Position numbers and translations under genes: made by a program
Notes under the pieces: generated by a model
The model's input: the letters and a program-made list of their open reading frames with translations, nothing else
Database searches by the model: none
Told to the model about the DNA's origin: nothing
Assembly (NCBI RefSeq): GCF_027579695.1
Contig: NC_083587.1
Coordinates: 4,751,501 to 4,815,500 of the forward strand
DNA: 64,000 nucleotides
Direction: 5' to 3'
Source of the DNA: Neoarius graeffei
Taxonomy: Eukaryota; Chordata; Actinopteri; Siluriformes; Ariidae
In this document: in pieces, positions 45,544-56,899 of the stretch
How positions within the stretch are numbered: the stretch's first letter is position 1
Layout of the letters: each line of letters begins with the position of its first letter

Positions 45544-47148
45544 CTAACTTTGGTGGGATGCATCGTTCCCTGGTGCTTTTCCACTAGAGAGGGCATCAAT
45601 TGCCTTCTCTAACTCTGCCATAGTAGGCTCTGTATCTAGTACTTCGAGGACTGTCATTGATGGAATGCTGTTTATGGCCTCCTCGGCTACTGTGTTCTCC
45701 GTGTCGTACAGCTCCGAGTAATGTTCAACCCACCGATCCATCTGTCCCTGTCGGTCAGTGATGGTGTCGCCAGTTTTTGCTTTTAAGGGGGCTGTTTTCT
45801 TTATGGTCGGACCAGTGGCCTGCTTAATGCCGTCGTACATGGCCCTAACATTGCCAGTCAAGGATGCATGTTCTATGGAGGAGCAACGCTGTAGCCAATA
45901 GTCATTTGCGCATTTCCTTGCTAATTTTTGACTACTAGCCTTAGCGTTCTTTAGCAAGAGTAAGTTCTGCAAAGTGGGGTCCCTCTTCCATTTAACTAAT
46001 GCTTCTTTTTTGGCCCGGGTTGCTGGCTCCATAACCATAAGGTTGGCTTCATACCAGTCAACATTTCTCTTTTCCTTCCTCCCAAATGTGGCAATAGCAG
46101 ACTTGTATATAGCAGCACTGAAGTGCTGCCATCGTGTTTCTGCTGACACAACATCCCTGGCCAGTCTCAGGCTGTTGATAAGGGAATGGAATTTGTTTTT
46201 GCTGTCAATATCTTTAGTACGGGCAGTGTTTATCCTTGGGAGACTCCTAGGCCTTACATGATGCAGCAGATTTCTTCCTTGTAGCGCTATTTTGCTGATA
46301 ACAAGAGAATGATTGGAGTCACAGTCAGCGCTGTGATAGCTCTGTGTGCTGTGCACCATTTGGAGGGTTTTCCTTCTGGTAATGATGAGGTCAAGCTGGT
46401 GCCATCGATGTGATCTGGGGTGCATCCAGGAGACTTTGTGCTTTTCCTTGTTTGGGAAATAAGTATTTGTTATACATAAGTTCCTGGCGCAACATAGTTC
46501 CAAAAGTCTCTGTCCGTTTTCATTTATTTTGCCCACTCCAAAGTGGCCGATGCATGCCGGCCAGACATCGTGCTCAGCGCCAACACTGGCATTGAAATCG
46601 CCAAGCAGGTAGATGTCCTCTGTTGGAGACATTTGACTAATAAGCTCATCGAGCTCATTGTAGAACTTGTCCTTTGTCTCAGTAGGGGACTTAAGCATGG
46701 GTGCATAGACAGACACAAGGTTTACTGGACCGTTTGTGGAGTTTAGACGAAGGCACAGTAGCCGTTCAGTACCACCAGAAGGTGCTTCTATCATGGTTAG
46801 GAGAGATGTTCTTACTGCGAACCCAACTCCGTGTTCACGTCTGTCATCCTGGTGTTTCCCCTTCCAGAAGAAGGTGTATTGGCTTTCTTGTAATGAGCCA
46901 TCATTTGCAAGTCTAGTTTCTTGGAGTGCAGCAATGTCCACATTTAGTCTGGCAAGTTCAGCATCAATGACAGTTGTTTTTCGGTTGTCATCGATAAGTT
47001 GTAAGTCATTTGACAATCCTGTTAACATTGTCCTAACATTCCAGCTTGCTATACAAAGTGCTGGAGACTTCCTTTGCTTTGTGCGAGCAGGTGTGCTGAG
47101 TATCGGCCTGCTTGTCAAGCGCAAGTGCCCTAAGCCTCTTACACCCAA
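45544..47148 (-). pseudogene. LINE endonuclease domain, 534 codons open (right arm)
   Basis: The longest frame in the window. Motifs of an APE-type endonuclease in order: 'SWNVRTM', 'LQETRLA', 'REHGVGFAV', 'SVYAP', 'LLGDFNASVG', 'RWHQLDLIITRR' and 'CDSNHSLV', in which the Asp of the catalytic Asp-His pair (kept as DSDH in the left arm) is Asn. The frame ends early ('KAPGNDASHQS') by a one-base loss just before the RT domain. So the open frame does not imply an active enzyme. Confidence 0.9.
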
Positions 47149-47486
47149 AGGAGCAGCAGACTGTGATGGATCAGCACCCTATTGACTGGGGGCTGCCCAG
47201 CTTCAGGCGGGCGGTAACTGATCAGTGGAGTGTGGCGGCTCCTCCCACCATCGGAGTCAGCCCGTGGCGTCCTTTTTCTACGCCAATTGAAATAGGACTT
47301 ATTACCCATAACTGCTGACTCCCGTGTTGTGTCCTTGCTTGTAACCACAAAGATGGAGTGACCGCTCCATGACACAAAACGCCTGGGCAGGGTTATGGAG
47401 ATCCTGAGTTGCCCAAGCATCAGGAACCCCCTCTCGGCCTCGCTGATGTGGTCCAGAGGAAAGCAGTGCAGTACATCTGGCACCAA
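47139..47486 (-). pseudogene. 5' reading frame of the LINE, uninterrupted copy
   Basis: 115 codons with 'LGQLRISITLPRRFVSW' and 'SAVMGNKSYFNWRRKR'. It overlaps the first codons of the endonuclease frame in another phase. No domain recognised; a possible ORF1 remnant or 5' leader. Confidence 0.4.
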
Positions 47487-47774
47487 CTTGGCTGCAGGAG
47501 CTGCCGGAAGAGTTGACTGGTAGCCAGGTCAAACCGCCTAATGGGGATCCGCTCCGAGTTTTCTGTCAGGGTTTACTTCCTTAGCCTTCCACTATTCCTA
47601 GCACTCACAAGGCAGTGAGACTATTTACCCATAGTTGGGGCCCTTGACAGGTGCTGTCACTCCGGGCCAGAGCGAGCCTGGGAGTAGTGATAGCTAAGGG
47701 GTCACTCCACTCTTCCCACAGCCGGACCATGGCCCTTTCACCGGTTGCAGTTTAACATCATACCCAGGACAAAT

Positions 47775-48043
47775 ATATAAAGAGAGATAGAGTTATTCCA
47801 AAGATACCATTTATTGAAATAGCTGACATGAATTAGCGAACTAATACTGATCGGACATAGCAATGGTAGCAGACAAGGAATAGTTCAATATAACTGGTGA
47901 TACAATATGTACAAATAAGAATGGGTAGTGTATATGATGATAACTAAGGCACTAATGGTGATCAGAAGTAATAAGCTATATCCAATTTTGGAGTGTAGGG
48001 GTGAGTGGATGTTAAAAATGTGATAGGGAAACCACGTGTTTGT

Positions 48044-48074
<31 letters not shown>

Positions 48075-49155
48075 GAATGCGAATGGAATGCAGCCCTGCC
48101 CAAAAGGTGGATGGTCAGCACAGAAAGGGCGTGAGAAATTGAACAAAGGAATCTGTAGTTCAAACTAGTCTTGGCTTGGCCTTAAACCCAAATTCTACTC
48201 AAATCCCAATGTTGAGGAGTGAAGTACGATGGATGGAGTTACAAAGAGAGAGAGAGAATGCATGCACAAAATAACTAAATACAGATCGTAAATAAAGTAA
48301 ATCAAACAACACATGGTCTAAGACCGACTTTCATGTGAATCAAAATGTGTACATTTAAATCATAAATTAATTCAAATAAAGAACACTATTAACTAACTGC
48401 AAGTAAAAATTAACATGTTTTGCCCAGATGCTAGCCTCACTTGGGTGATCGCTTTTGTTAGCGATTGAAGTATGCCTTCTCCGAAGATAGCGCGGACTGC
48501 AGATCCAGGATGAAGACGGTTTTGTTCCTTGCAGCTCGTCAGCTGAAGATCCTTGGTGTCCCATTGGCTGTCCGATCATCTAGAAGGAATCTTGTTTATA
48601 TTCATCGACGTTGAAAAAGGGAAAAGGAATCCGGTCGCCTTTTCTCTTTGAAACACTGCGTGGGCTGCAGTAACTAACCAGTTCAATAGTTATTACAACT
48701 CTGCAAAGGTCAAATACATTGAAATTTGGCTAAAGTCCGGTATCAATAGCTGGTTCTTTGTTCTCTGTCCTTCTGTAGCGCCAATGCATGGCTTCCCTTT
48801 CACGTGTGGAATCCACCGCCAGAGAGGAAATCCACCACCAGAGAGACAGAATTTCGGTACCGCCACTGGTTTAAAGCAGTCATGACATCACTGTATTTGG
48901 TATGTGGTATCGTCTCTGTCCAGTACTGTTACAGGGATTCTGAAGAATGGGCAGAGATAGAACATGGCGTCAAGTACAGAGATTGGTGTGTTCAAACTGT
49001 ACTGTGAAAGGGTTACTATGGTTATGGGCATGGTAGCCGCCCCTACATCAGATGTTGGAAGAACAGCTGGATGCACTGGCACCCATTTGGCCTGGTGTAG
49101 TGAAAACCCGGACCTTTACCCTCTCCCTCTGTACAGGTTTGAGCCCACAGTGTTA
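47775..49155 (+). repeat. LTR-like dispersed repeat, copy 3
   Basis: Mirror of 8337-10060 and direct match to 1-1180. Homology to both stops at 49155, which is the outer limit of arm A. A 30-bp TG run lies at 48047-48075. Confidence 0.65.
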
Positions 49156-49429
49156 AAAAATAGCTGTAACACTGAACACCGGCTGCTGTGGTCAGATTCA
49201 GAGTACAGCCTTTGTTGGAGTTAACAAAAAGCCAGGCCCAGGATCTTAGATGGGGTAAGAGAGAGCTAAGCTGAGTAAGCCAAGGGTGAATCCTGGAATC
49301 TTCTGCACTGTCATGAGACTTCTTGTCCCATCATGACACCAAAAGGACTCATGAAAGCAAGAGCTTATAGAATGAAGATTTCACTCAAGGTCATGTGACT
49401 TGCAACTCAAGTGCCACAACAAAGACATA

Positions 49430-49500
49430 TTCCGATCCCAGGAGTCAACCCAGGCCACCTGGGTGAAAACCAGGAATTCTGACCACAAGACCATATGGCA
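49430..49500 (-). pseudogene. tRNA-Glu(TTC)-derived sequence
   Basis: The minus strand reads CCATATGGTCTTGTGGTCAG, GATTCCTGG-type stem and TTTTCACCC loop (anticodon TTC). The T loop has lost one base (GGTTGACTCC) and the acceptor 3' side no longer pairs. Confidence 0.75.
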
Positions 49501-49594
49501 CAGTCTTGATGTGTAAAGGCCACCTTTGAAGTGCTTAGACCATTGGTGAGAACTCAGGCATTTTCCAGAAAAGTAGCTGTTATTTTTTATTTTA

Positions 49595-50774
49595 TTTAGT
49601 CAGGCTGGAAAAGATTACAAAACCATCTCTAAATAGTTTGGACTCCATCAATCCACACTCAGACAGACTGTGTACAAATGGAGGAAATTCAAGACCATTG
49701 TTACTCTCCCCAGGAGTGGTCAAACAACAATGATCATTCCAAGAGAAAGGTGTGTAATAGTCGGCGAGGTCACAAAGGACCCCAGGGTAACTCCTAAGCA
49801 ACTGAAGGCCTCTCTCACATTGGCTAATGTTCATGAGTCCACCATGAGAACACTGAACAAAAATGGTGTGCATAGCAGGGTTGCAAGGAGAAAGCCACTG
49901 ATCTCCAAAAAGAACATTGCTGCTCATCTGCAGTTTGCTAAAGATCACATGGACAAGCCAGAAGGCTATTGGAAAAATGTTTTGTGGACGGATGAGACCA
50001 AAATAAAACTTTTTGGTTTAAATGAGAAGCGTTATGTTTTGAGAAAGGAATACACTGCATTCCAGCCTAATGATCTTATCCCATCTGTGAAACATGGTGG
50101 TGGTAGTATCATGGTTTGGGCCTGTTTTGCTGCATCTGGGCCAGCACAGCTTGCCATCATTGAGGGAACAATGAATTCTGAATTATGCCAGCAATTTCTA
50201 AAGGAAAATGTCAGGACATCTGTCCATGGACTGAATCTCAAAAGAAGGTGGGTCATGCAGCACCACAATAAACCTAAGCAGACAAGTCGTTCTACCAAAG
50301 AATGGTTAAAGAATAAAGTTAATGTTTTGGAATGGCCAAGTCAAAGTCCTGACCTTAATCCAATGGAAATGTTGTGGAAGGACCTGAAGCGAGCAGTTCA
50401 TATGAGGAAACCCACCAACTTCCCAGAGTTGAAGCTGTTCTGTATGGAGGAATGGGCTAAATTTCCTCCAAGCCGGTGTGCAGGACTGATCAACAGTTAA
50501 CGGAAATGTTTAGTTGCAGTTATTGCTGCACAAGGGAGTCACACCAGATACTGAAAGCAAAGGTTGACATACTTTTGCCACTGACAGATATCTAATATTG
50601 GATCATTTTCCTCAATAAATAAATGACCAAGTATAATATTTTTGTCTCATTTGTTTAACTGGGTTCTCTTTATCTACTTTTAGGACTTGTGTGAAAATCT
50701 GATGATGTTTTCAATCATATTTATGCAGAAATATAGAAAATTCTAAAGGGTTCACAAAGTTCCAAGCACCACTG
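49595..50774 (+). pseudogene. 5'-truncated Tc1-like transposon with inactive transposase
   Basis: The 3' terminal repeat ends AAGCACCACTG with TA at 50775-50776; no 5' repeat is present. The frame 49670-50500 (276 codons) lacks the N-terminal start. It has 'LWTDETKIKLFG' with the first Asp, but the second motif reads 'MQHHNKPKQTS' where family members have Asp, so the triad is lost. The Glu region 'SPDLNPMEMLW' is kept. A stop replaces the last residues ('GLINS'). Confidence 0.92.
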
Positions 50775-51106
50775 TAAGAGTGATGCAGAACTGAGTGGAG
50801 ATGTTATCTGTCAGAAAATTTTCCGTCTCTCAAAGGGTTGCTGGTCACAGCCCATGGTCAGAAGCTTCGAGCTTTGTCAGTGTGAACAACGAGTCTTGTA
50901 CAAAGTGCTGTATGGGGTAAGAGAGAACCAAGCAGCAATGCGAGAAGCATCTGATCTGAGGTCACATGCACCAACCATCGTGCCCCAAGCCGACATAAGG
51001 TTTCAAGCAGTGGTGATCCTTTCTCATTTTGCTATCCCTCACAAGCCATGCTAACAGTTGCAATCCATGGACAAACTCAGAGATGAAGAGTGACTCAGTG
51101 AAACTG

Positions 51107-51185
51107 AAAATTCAATGATATAACCCAGATTCCGACCAGGGTTACGGAGATGCCAGAACAGAATTCAATCGCTTCTCTGATTACG
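51107..51185 (-). pseudogene. possible tRNA-Gly remnant
   Basis: The minus strand contains 'gattgaattctgttctggca' and 'ccctggtcggaatctggg', loosely like the anticodon and T arms of tRNA-Gly. The A box is lost. Called mainly because it lies in line with three other decayed tRNAs. Confidence 0.3.
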
Positions 51186-51251
51186 GCTCTCCAGACTCTG
51201 AGTTACCTGTGTTCCCCTACCAGAAAATCAGCTGCTGGTTGAAGCATTTTG

Positions 51252-51323
51252 TGGTCAGCCAAGCATCAAACAGAGAATCTTCTAATTTGTCGTCAGCCCT
51301 GTTATCCATTGCACCACTGACCC
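51252..51323 (-). pseudogene. tRNA-Arg(ACG)-derived sequence
   Basis: The minus strand starts GGGTCAGTGGTGCAATGGAT, typical for tRNA-Arg, and ends 'GCTTGGCTGACC', which pairs with the start. The anticodon loop is changed (CGACAAA, position 33 no longer T) and the T arm has mismatches. Confidence 0.65.
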
Positions 51324-51405
51324 AAGCAGAGCCATGATAAGTGAGATCCAAACTACGTACGAATTTCCATTTAGTCACTGCTCAATAGTAAGATGGAAAA
51401 CACAA

Positions 51406-51477
51406 TGCTGTAACCCAGCTTTGAATGAGGGTTGCTGCAGTCATAACGCAGAGCACTAATCACTATACTATCACAGC
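51406..51477 (-). pseudogene. tRNA-His-derived sequence with anticodon ATG
   Basis: The minus strand reads GCTGTGATAGTATAGTGATT then CTCTGCGTTATGACTGCAG. Stem CTGCG/TGCAG (one G-T) holds ATG where tRNA-His has GTG. The T stem no longer pairs well. Confidence 0.7.
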
Positions 51478-51959
51478 ATGCCACCTCCCAAGGGCAGAGT
51501 GTCTGATCATGTTGCCACACACTCAGTGGCTAGACATGGATTGGGCCATCCCGGCCCACTTTTGGCCTGGTGTTGTGAGAACAGTCAGCTTTTTAGTTCA
51601 GTTCAGTTCAATTTCATTGCTCATTTTATGTTAACACATGGCCAACTTGCAATGAAATGCAGTGGACCAGATAAGAACCAGAAACAAGTCTCTCAGCACT
51701 GGAGCCCGACAGGAGTTTAACAGATTATCAGTTAAAAAAAAGATTTAAAGTCCTAAAGATAAAAAAAACAATGGAAGTTAAATTCAAGTGAAAATAGAAA
51801 TAACTGAGATGTATGCATGCATTGTCTCAGGGGGGTAGTGTGGGGAGGGGGTGAAGCAAAAGCACCTGTATTGCACATCGTAAAAACTGACACGTGCGGC
51901 TACCAGTAATTGCACTTTGTTGAAGACCAATGAAGTACTGACCATGTAAACAGAGTTTT

Positions 51960-52120
51960 GATATGTGTTGGTAAATGTGGAAACAGTAAATATGTAAATG
52001 TTTTGGCGATATGTAAACAGAGTCTTGAGATATGTTGGTGATATGTAAATGGAGTCTTGTGATATAAACAGAGTCTTGTGATATGTTGTGATATAAACAG
52101 AGTCTTGTGGTATGTCGATT
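51960..52120. repeat. short degenerate tandem repeat
   Basis: Repeated 'gtaaacagagtcttg', 'gatataaacagagtcttgtg' and 'gatatgttg' phrases, 25-35 bp apart. Non-coding. Confidence 0.75.
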
Positions 52121-52129
52121 CTGGACCTG

Positions 52130-52600
52130 TAGTAGTTTGAAATGATGTTTGCCTTCATGCCAAACTTCTTCAGCCTCCTCAGGAAGCACAGCTGCTGGTG
52201 AGCTTTCCTGAACACAGTGTGGAACTTGAAGCTGCTGACCCTTTCGACCTCATCCTCGTTGATGCAGATGGCCTAGTGTGTCCTCCCTTGCTGTCTCCTG
52301 TAGTCCACTATCATCTCCTTAGTTTTCCTGACGTTGAGAGAGAAGTTGTTGTTCTGGCACCAGCTGGCTAACGCCTTCACTTCCTCTCTGCATGCCATCT
52401 CATCGTTGTCCGTAAGGAGGCCCGAGATGGTTGTGTCGTCAGCAATCTTGATGACGATGTTGGCGCTGTATTTAGCAGTGCAGTCGTGGGTGAACAAGGA
52501 GTACATGAGGGGACTGAGCACACAGCCCAGTGGCGCACCTGTGTTCAGGATAAGCGAGGAGGAAGTGTGGCTACCGATTATCACCACCTAGGGTCTGCCT
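52130..52600 (-). pseudogene. LINE RT palm and thumb fragment, longest copy
   Basis: Same LINE family as 20427-20741, but here the catalytic box is 'IADDTTISGL', with both Asp kept, and the protein continues past the point where the other copies end: 'INEDEVERVSSFKFHTVF' and 'QLCFLRRLKKFGMKANI' (52130-52265). Two frames are needed. Confidence 0.85.
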
Positions 52601-52639
52601 GTCAGAAAGTCAAAGATCCATCTGCAAATGGTCATCTGC

Positions 52640-53540
52640 TCATGAAATCGTTAAATATTTCATCATGATTGCATTTTCTCTGCTCATCCCAAGGCAGTTT
52701 TACTTATTAAGTGCAAATTTGCAGCTAAATGCTTTCAAGATCTTGCAACCTGATTTGATTTTGGTTGCTGGTCACAGCCCATGGTCAGACTGTGAGCTGA
52801 GCTTTGTCAGAGATAGCTTTCAGAAAACAGGTTTCAGTGGCCTTTTTGAAGGACGCTTTAGCTTCAGAAAATGCTAAATGTAACTCAAAGAATGTTGAAC
52901 CTTGGTCCTATCTACTGAGCTGTGCAGGCTCTAAGATGAGCTATATTGAACCATAGGATATGTATTTTCTTTTAGAACGTGAAGAATTTTGTCCATCAGC
53001 TCACTTTGAAAATGTTACCAGAATTTTGTCCATCAGGTCACTTGGAAAATGTTACCATTGGAAACAGTTGGTGCATTATGAAATGCAAAATATGATAAAG
53101 GAGACTCCAAACGCTTGAGCAACTGAAATCCTATAATCAGGCAAGAATGGGACAACATTTCTCTTTCAAAACTACAGCACTTGGTCTCCTCAGTTCCCAA
53201 ACATTTACAGAGTTTTGTTAAAACAAGAGGTGATGCAGCACAGTGGTAAACATGCCCCTGTCCCAACTTTTTGAAATGGTGTTCCTGGCATCAAATTCAA
53301 AATTAGCATATCTTTTTCAAACAACAATAAAATTTCTCAGTTTCAACATTTGATATGTTTTCTCCACATATCACCTCCACACCACTCTGAAAGCTGCTCA
53401 GAATGTAGTGATTCATTTTTTTGATAGAAACAGCTCTGACAGTATTTCCAGCTGCAAGCCCCAAAGTACTGGAATAGTAAGGACAATACTGTTTGTTTGT
53501 TTTTTTGCCATACACTGAAGACATTTGCGTTTGATGCAAA
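52640..53540. other. unassigned dispersed repeat, inverse copy of 28766-29667
   Basis: Same phrases as the partner ('ccaaacgcttgagcaactga', 'tttccagctgcaagcccc'). No gene recognised. Confidence 0.45.
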
Positions 53541-53544
53541 AGTG

Positions 53545-53935
53545 GGTGCCACGGTGGTGTAGTGGTTAGCACTATCACGTCGCAGCAAGAAGGTTCTGGG
53601 TTTGAACCCATTGGCCAAGGGGGGCCTTTCAGTGTGGAGTTTGCATGTTCTCCCCGTGCCTGTGCGGGTTTCCTCTGGGTGCTCTGGTTTCCCCCACAGT
53701 TCAAAGACATGCGGTTAGGTTATTATGGGGTAGCCATGGCCTGAGGTTAGGCTGAAGTGTCCTTGAGCAAGGGCACCTAACCCACAACTGCTCCCTGGGT
53801 GCTGTAGCATGGCTGCCCACCGCTCTGGTTATGTGTGTGTGCTCATCGCTCACTTGCGGGTGTGTGTTCACTGCTCCAGATGCATTAAATGCAGAGTTTA
53901 AATTCCACTTTGTGCTTAAGAATTACATGTGATAA
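53545..53935 (+). mobile_element. tRNA-derived SINE, arm B right
   Basis: Head 'gggtgccacggtggtgtagt', B-box-like 'gggtttgaaccc', Mermaid-type body to about 53725, and a 3' part with 'aagggcacctaacccacaac' and 'ctgctccagatgcatt'. Partner of 28390-28765. Confidence 0.8.
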
Positions 53936-54960
53936 ATAAAGGCTTCTTGGCTTGCCTTCTATATGTGATAGGTCAGAATTTCAGCTTTTATTTCTTGATA
54001 TTTGCACCTATATATGTTAACAGAATGGTGTTGGGAGTTTTGCACAGTCAAATGCAGGGACTTTCAGGTCAAGTCAAGTCAAGTTTATTTGTATTGCACT
54101 TTTAACAATAAACATTGTCGCAAAGCAGCTTCATAGAATTTAACGACTTAAAACATGAGCTAATTTCATCCCGAATCCATCCCCAATGAGCACGCCTGTG
54201 GAGACAGTGGCAAGGAAAAACTCCCTCAGATGACATGAGGAAGAAACCTCGAGAGGAACCAGACTCAAAAGGGAACCCATCCTTATTTGGGCAACAACAG
54301 ACAACATGACTATAACATTAACAGTTTTAACATGAAGTCAGTTTCGTTGATGTTATAAACTCTTCATTGATGGAAACTTGAGTGGAAAAACTGTTCATGA
54401 CAACTGCAGTCCTAAATTTAGCAAGTCAACTGTAGTCCTCAGCCATAAAAGCATTACTTGTAAGTGTCCAGAGCATCCTCCAAGTGTGACTTTCAACTGT
54501 CCACATGGGGCCGTCCTCCACAGGAACGATGCGATGAGACTCCAACCAGACACAGGGCACCAGGATGGATCAGGCAGGTCCAAGGAGCAGAAGAGTTCAG
54601 CATCTTGATCCCAGGACTGACATGTAACTCAGACTGAAAGATCGGGGGGGGGGAGCGAGAGAAAACGCAGGTTGTTAGGTATGCCCAATATCACCTGAAT
54701 AAGTAGGAACAGTATACATATTGCACCGAGTACAAGCAGGGACTCCAGCAAAAACTAACTATGACAGCATAACTAAAAGGGGAGAGCCAGAAGGTAACAC
54801 AGGCATGAGGGAGCCCCGGGACATAAAACAGCCAGCCACTACATCAACAGACTCGAGTGAGCAAGTGAGTGGGGGACTGACAGCATCCATACATCCCAGT
54901 TTACTGAAGACTCTATGTCTGAGGACCCTCCAGATCTACACCTTTACCTCATAAACACAA

Positions 54961-56259
54961 TTAACAAAAGGCTTGACTAAATGTTTTCAGCCTAGACTTA
55001 AATGCTGAGACTGTGTCTGATTCCCGAACACTACTTGGAAGGCTGTTCCATAAGGGTGGGGCTTTGTAAGAAAATGCTCTGCCCCCTGATGCAACCTTCA
55101 CTATATGAGGAACCAGCAGATAGCCTGCACCCTTTGATCTAAGTAGGCGTGGCGGGTCATAGAGGAGCAGAAGTTCACTCAGGTACTGTGGCGCGAGACT
55201 ATTCAGTGCTTTAAAGGTCAATAGTAGTATTTTATAATCGATACGTGTCATGGAGTGACATTAAATTTCTTATCTTAGCTATATTTCTGAGATGAAAGAA
55301 AGCTATCCAGGTAATGTTATCAATGTGATTTTCAAATGAAAGACTGGGGTCAATAATCACTCCAAGGTCTTTTACTGCTGCACGTGAAGAAATGGAAAGG
55401 CCATCCAGATTTACTGTGTATTCAGAAAGCTTACTTCTAGCTGCATGTGGTCCGAGTACAAGTGCTTCAGTCTTGTCAGAGTTAAGCAGAAGGAAGTTAA
55501 TAAGCATCCAGTGTCTAATGTCCTTCACACATTACTCAATTCTATGAAGCTGGTGTCTCTCGTCAGGTTTTGCAGAACCACACAACTGTGTATCATCAGC
55601 ATAACAATGGAAAATAATACAGTGTTTACAAATAATATCACCCAGAGGGAACATATATAAAGAAAAAAGCAGTGGACCCAAGACAGAACCTTGTGGAACA
55701 CCAAACTTTACCTCAGTATGTCTAGAAAAAGCACCATTTACATCAACATACTGATAGCGATCAGTTAAATTAGAGCTGAGCCAGGAGAGGGCTGTTCCCT
55801 TAACTCCCACAACATTTTCTAGTCTATCCAGAAGAATGGAATGATCAATGGTATCAAATGCTGCACTAAGGTCAAGCAACACAAGCAGCGAGACACAGCC
55901 CTGATCAGACACCAACAGTAGGTCATTTACTACTTTAACCAGAGCTGTCTCTGTGCTATGATGAGGTCTAAATCCTGACTGAAACATTTCATGGATGTTA
56001 TTCCTATGTAAATATGAGCATAACTGCTGTGCAACAGCTTTTTCAAGGATCTTGGAGATAAAGGGGAGGTTTGATATTGGACAGCTGACAGGGATCAAGG
56101 TCAGGTTTTTTAATCAATAACTGCTATTTTAAAGGATTTGGGTACATAGCCAATCCTAAGAAAATAATTTATTATTTTTAGAAGTGGTTCAATTACTTCG
56201 GGTATTATCTGTTTGAATAGACTTGTAGGCAAGGGATCTAGTACACAAGTTGAGGCTTT

Positions 56260-56319
<60 letters not shown>

Positions 56320-56334
56320 GCCCTTTATTGGCAC
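54961..56334 (-). pseudogene. L2-like RT protein, broken
   Basis: Minus-strand frames: 56110-56334 'STCVLDPLPTSLFKQIIPEV', 55532-56098 with '[20 protein letters not shown]', '[19 protein letters not shown]', '[20 protein letters not shown]' and 'YADDTQLCG' (catalytic Asp pair intact), 55232-55528 'DKTEALVLGPHAARSKLSEY', and 54961-55251 up to 'SRLKTFSQAFC'. Breaks near 56105, 55530 and 55250. It is the best-kept RT of this family in the window. Confidence 0.9.
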
Positions 56335-56899
56335 TAGTCACATGTACCAGCGAAATTAGCCGTCAACCTGTCCATACATATACAACATACAATTGACATA
56401 GGGTAGACAGGACAGGAAGACAGGGATAAAGATAAAAAGGAAACACAACATAAGGAGAGATAAGGAAAAAAAAGAACACACACCCCCCCCCCCCCCACTA
56501 TGCTCCTGTCAGGAGTACAGTGTGGAAACATTTAAAAAAATCTTTGCATAAGCACAACTACAACACAGGTACACTTTAAACATGGGACTTGAGGGGGGGA
56601 ATCAGGGGTAAGGGGAGGAGGGGGTGGGGGGAGGGGAGGAGGTAATCCAGCGCAAGCAAGCAGCTGTCCGCTCCTGCAGCCATGAAGGCACTGGTCACGC
56701 ACCCACTTGTCACACTGGGGGTAAAAATGGCGACCGCGGAGAGTTAGAGAGGAATGCGAGGAATGAGAGTGTCTCCCAGCATTGACCTTCAGGGGGAAAT
56801 GTTTTCTCAGCAATGGCCTAAAACAAGGCCGGTTCTGTCTCAGGGCACCGAATGTCAATAAGATATGAATTGTTTGGTCTTTCCAGATGCAGTCTTTGC

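Larger units (their letters stand above)
43786..47770 (-). mobile_element. non-LTR retrotransposon (endonuclease/RT LINE), right-arm copy
   Basis: Partner of 10130-14767 without the L2-like insertion, so it shows the uninterrupted 5' region. Ends against the Tc1 element. Uncertain 5' limit near 47770, where the LTR-like repeat begins. Confidence 0.85.
33154..49155 (-). repeat. arm A, right: giant imperfect inverted repeat
   Basis: Reverse-complement partner of 8337-26210. It lacks the left-arm insertions at 9106, 10724, 16063 and 21421 and the AT run at 10064. It carries its own L2-like insertion at 36564-38504 and a deletion at about 40319. Otherwise gene order and spacing mirror the left arm. 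Confidence 0.93.
52266..55914 (-). repeat. arm B, right
   Basis: Reverse-complement partner of 26209-30037. The inner limit is where the RT fragment carries on ('gatgcagatg') while the partner switches to other sequence. Confidence 0.88.

Noticed and set aside
8337-49155. Assembly artefact (same locus joined to itself in reverse)
   Set aside because: Arms differ by scattered substitutions, at least five clean insertions and one deletion, and have distinct outer flanks. Artefact cannot be fully excluded without reads.
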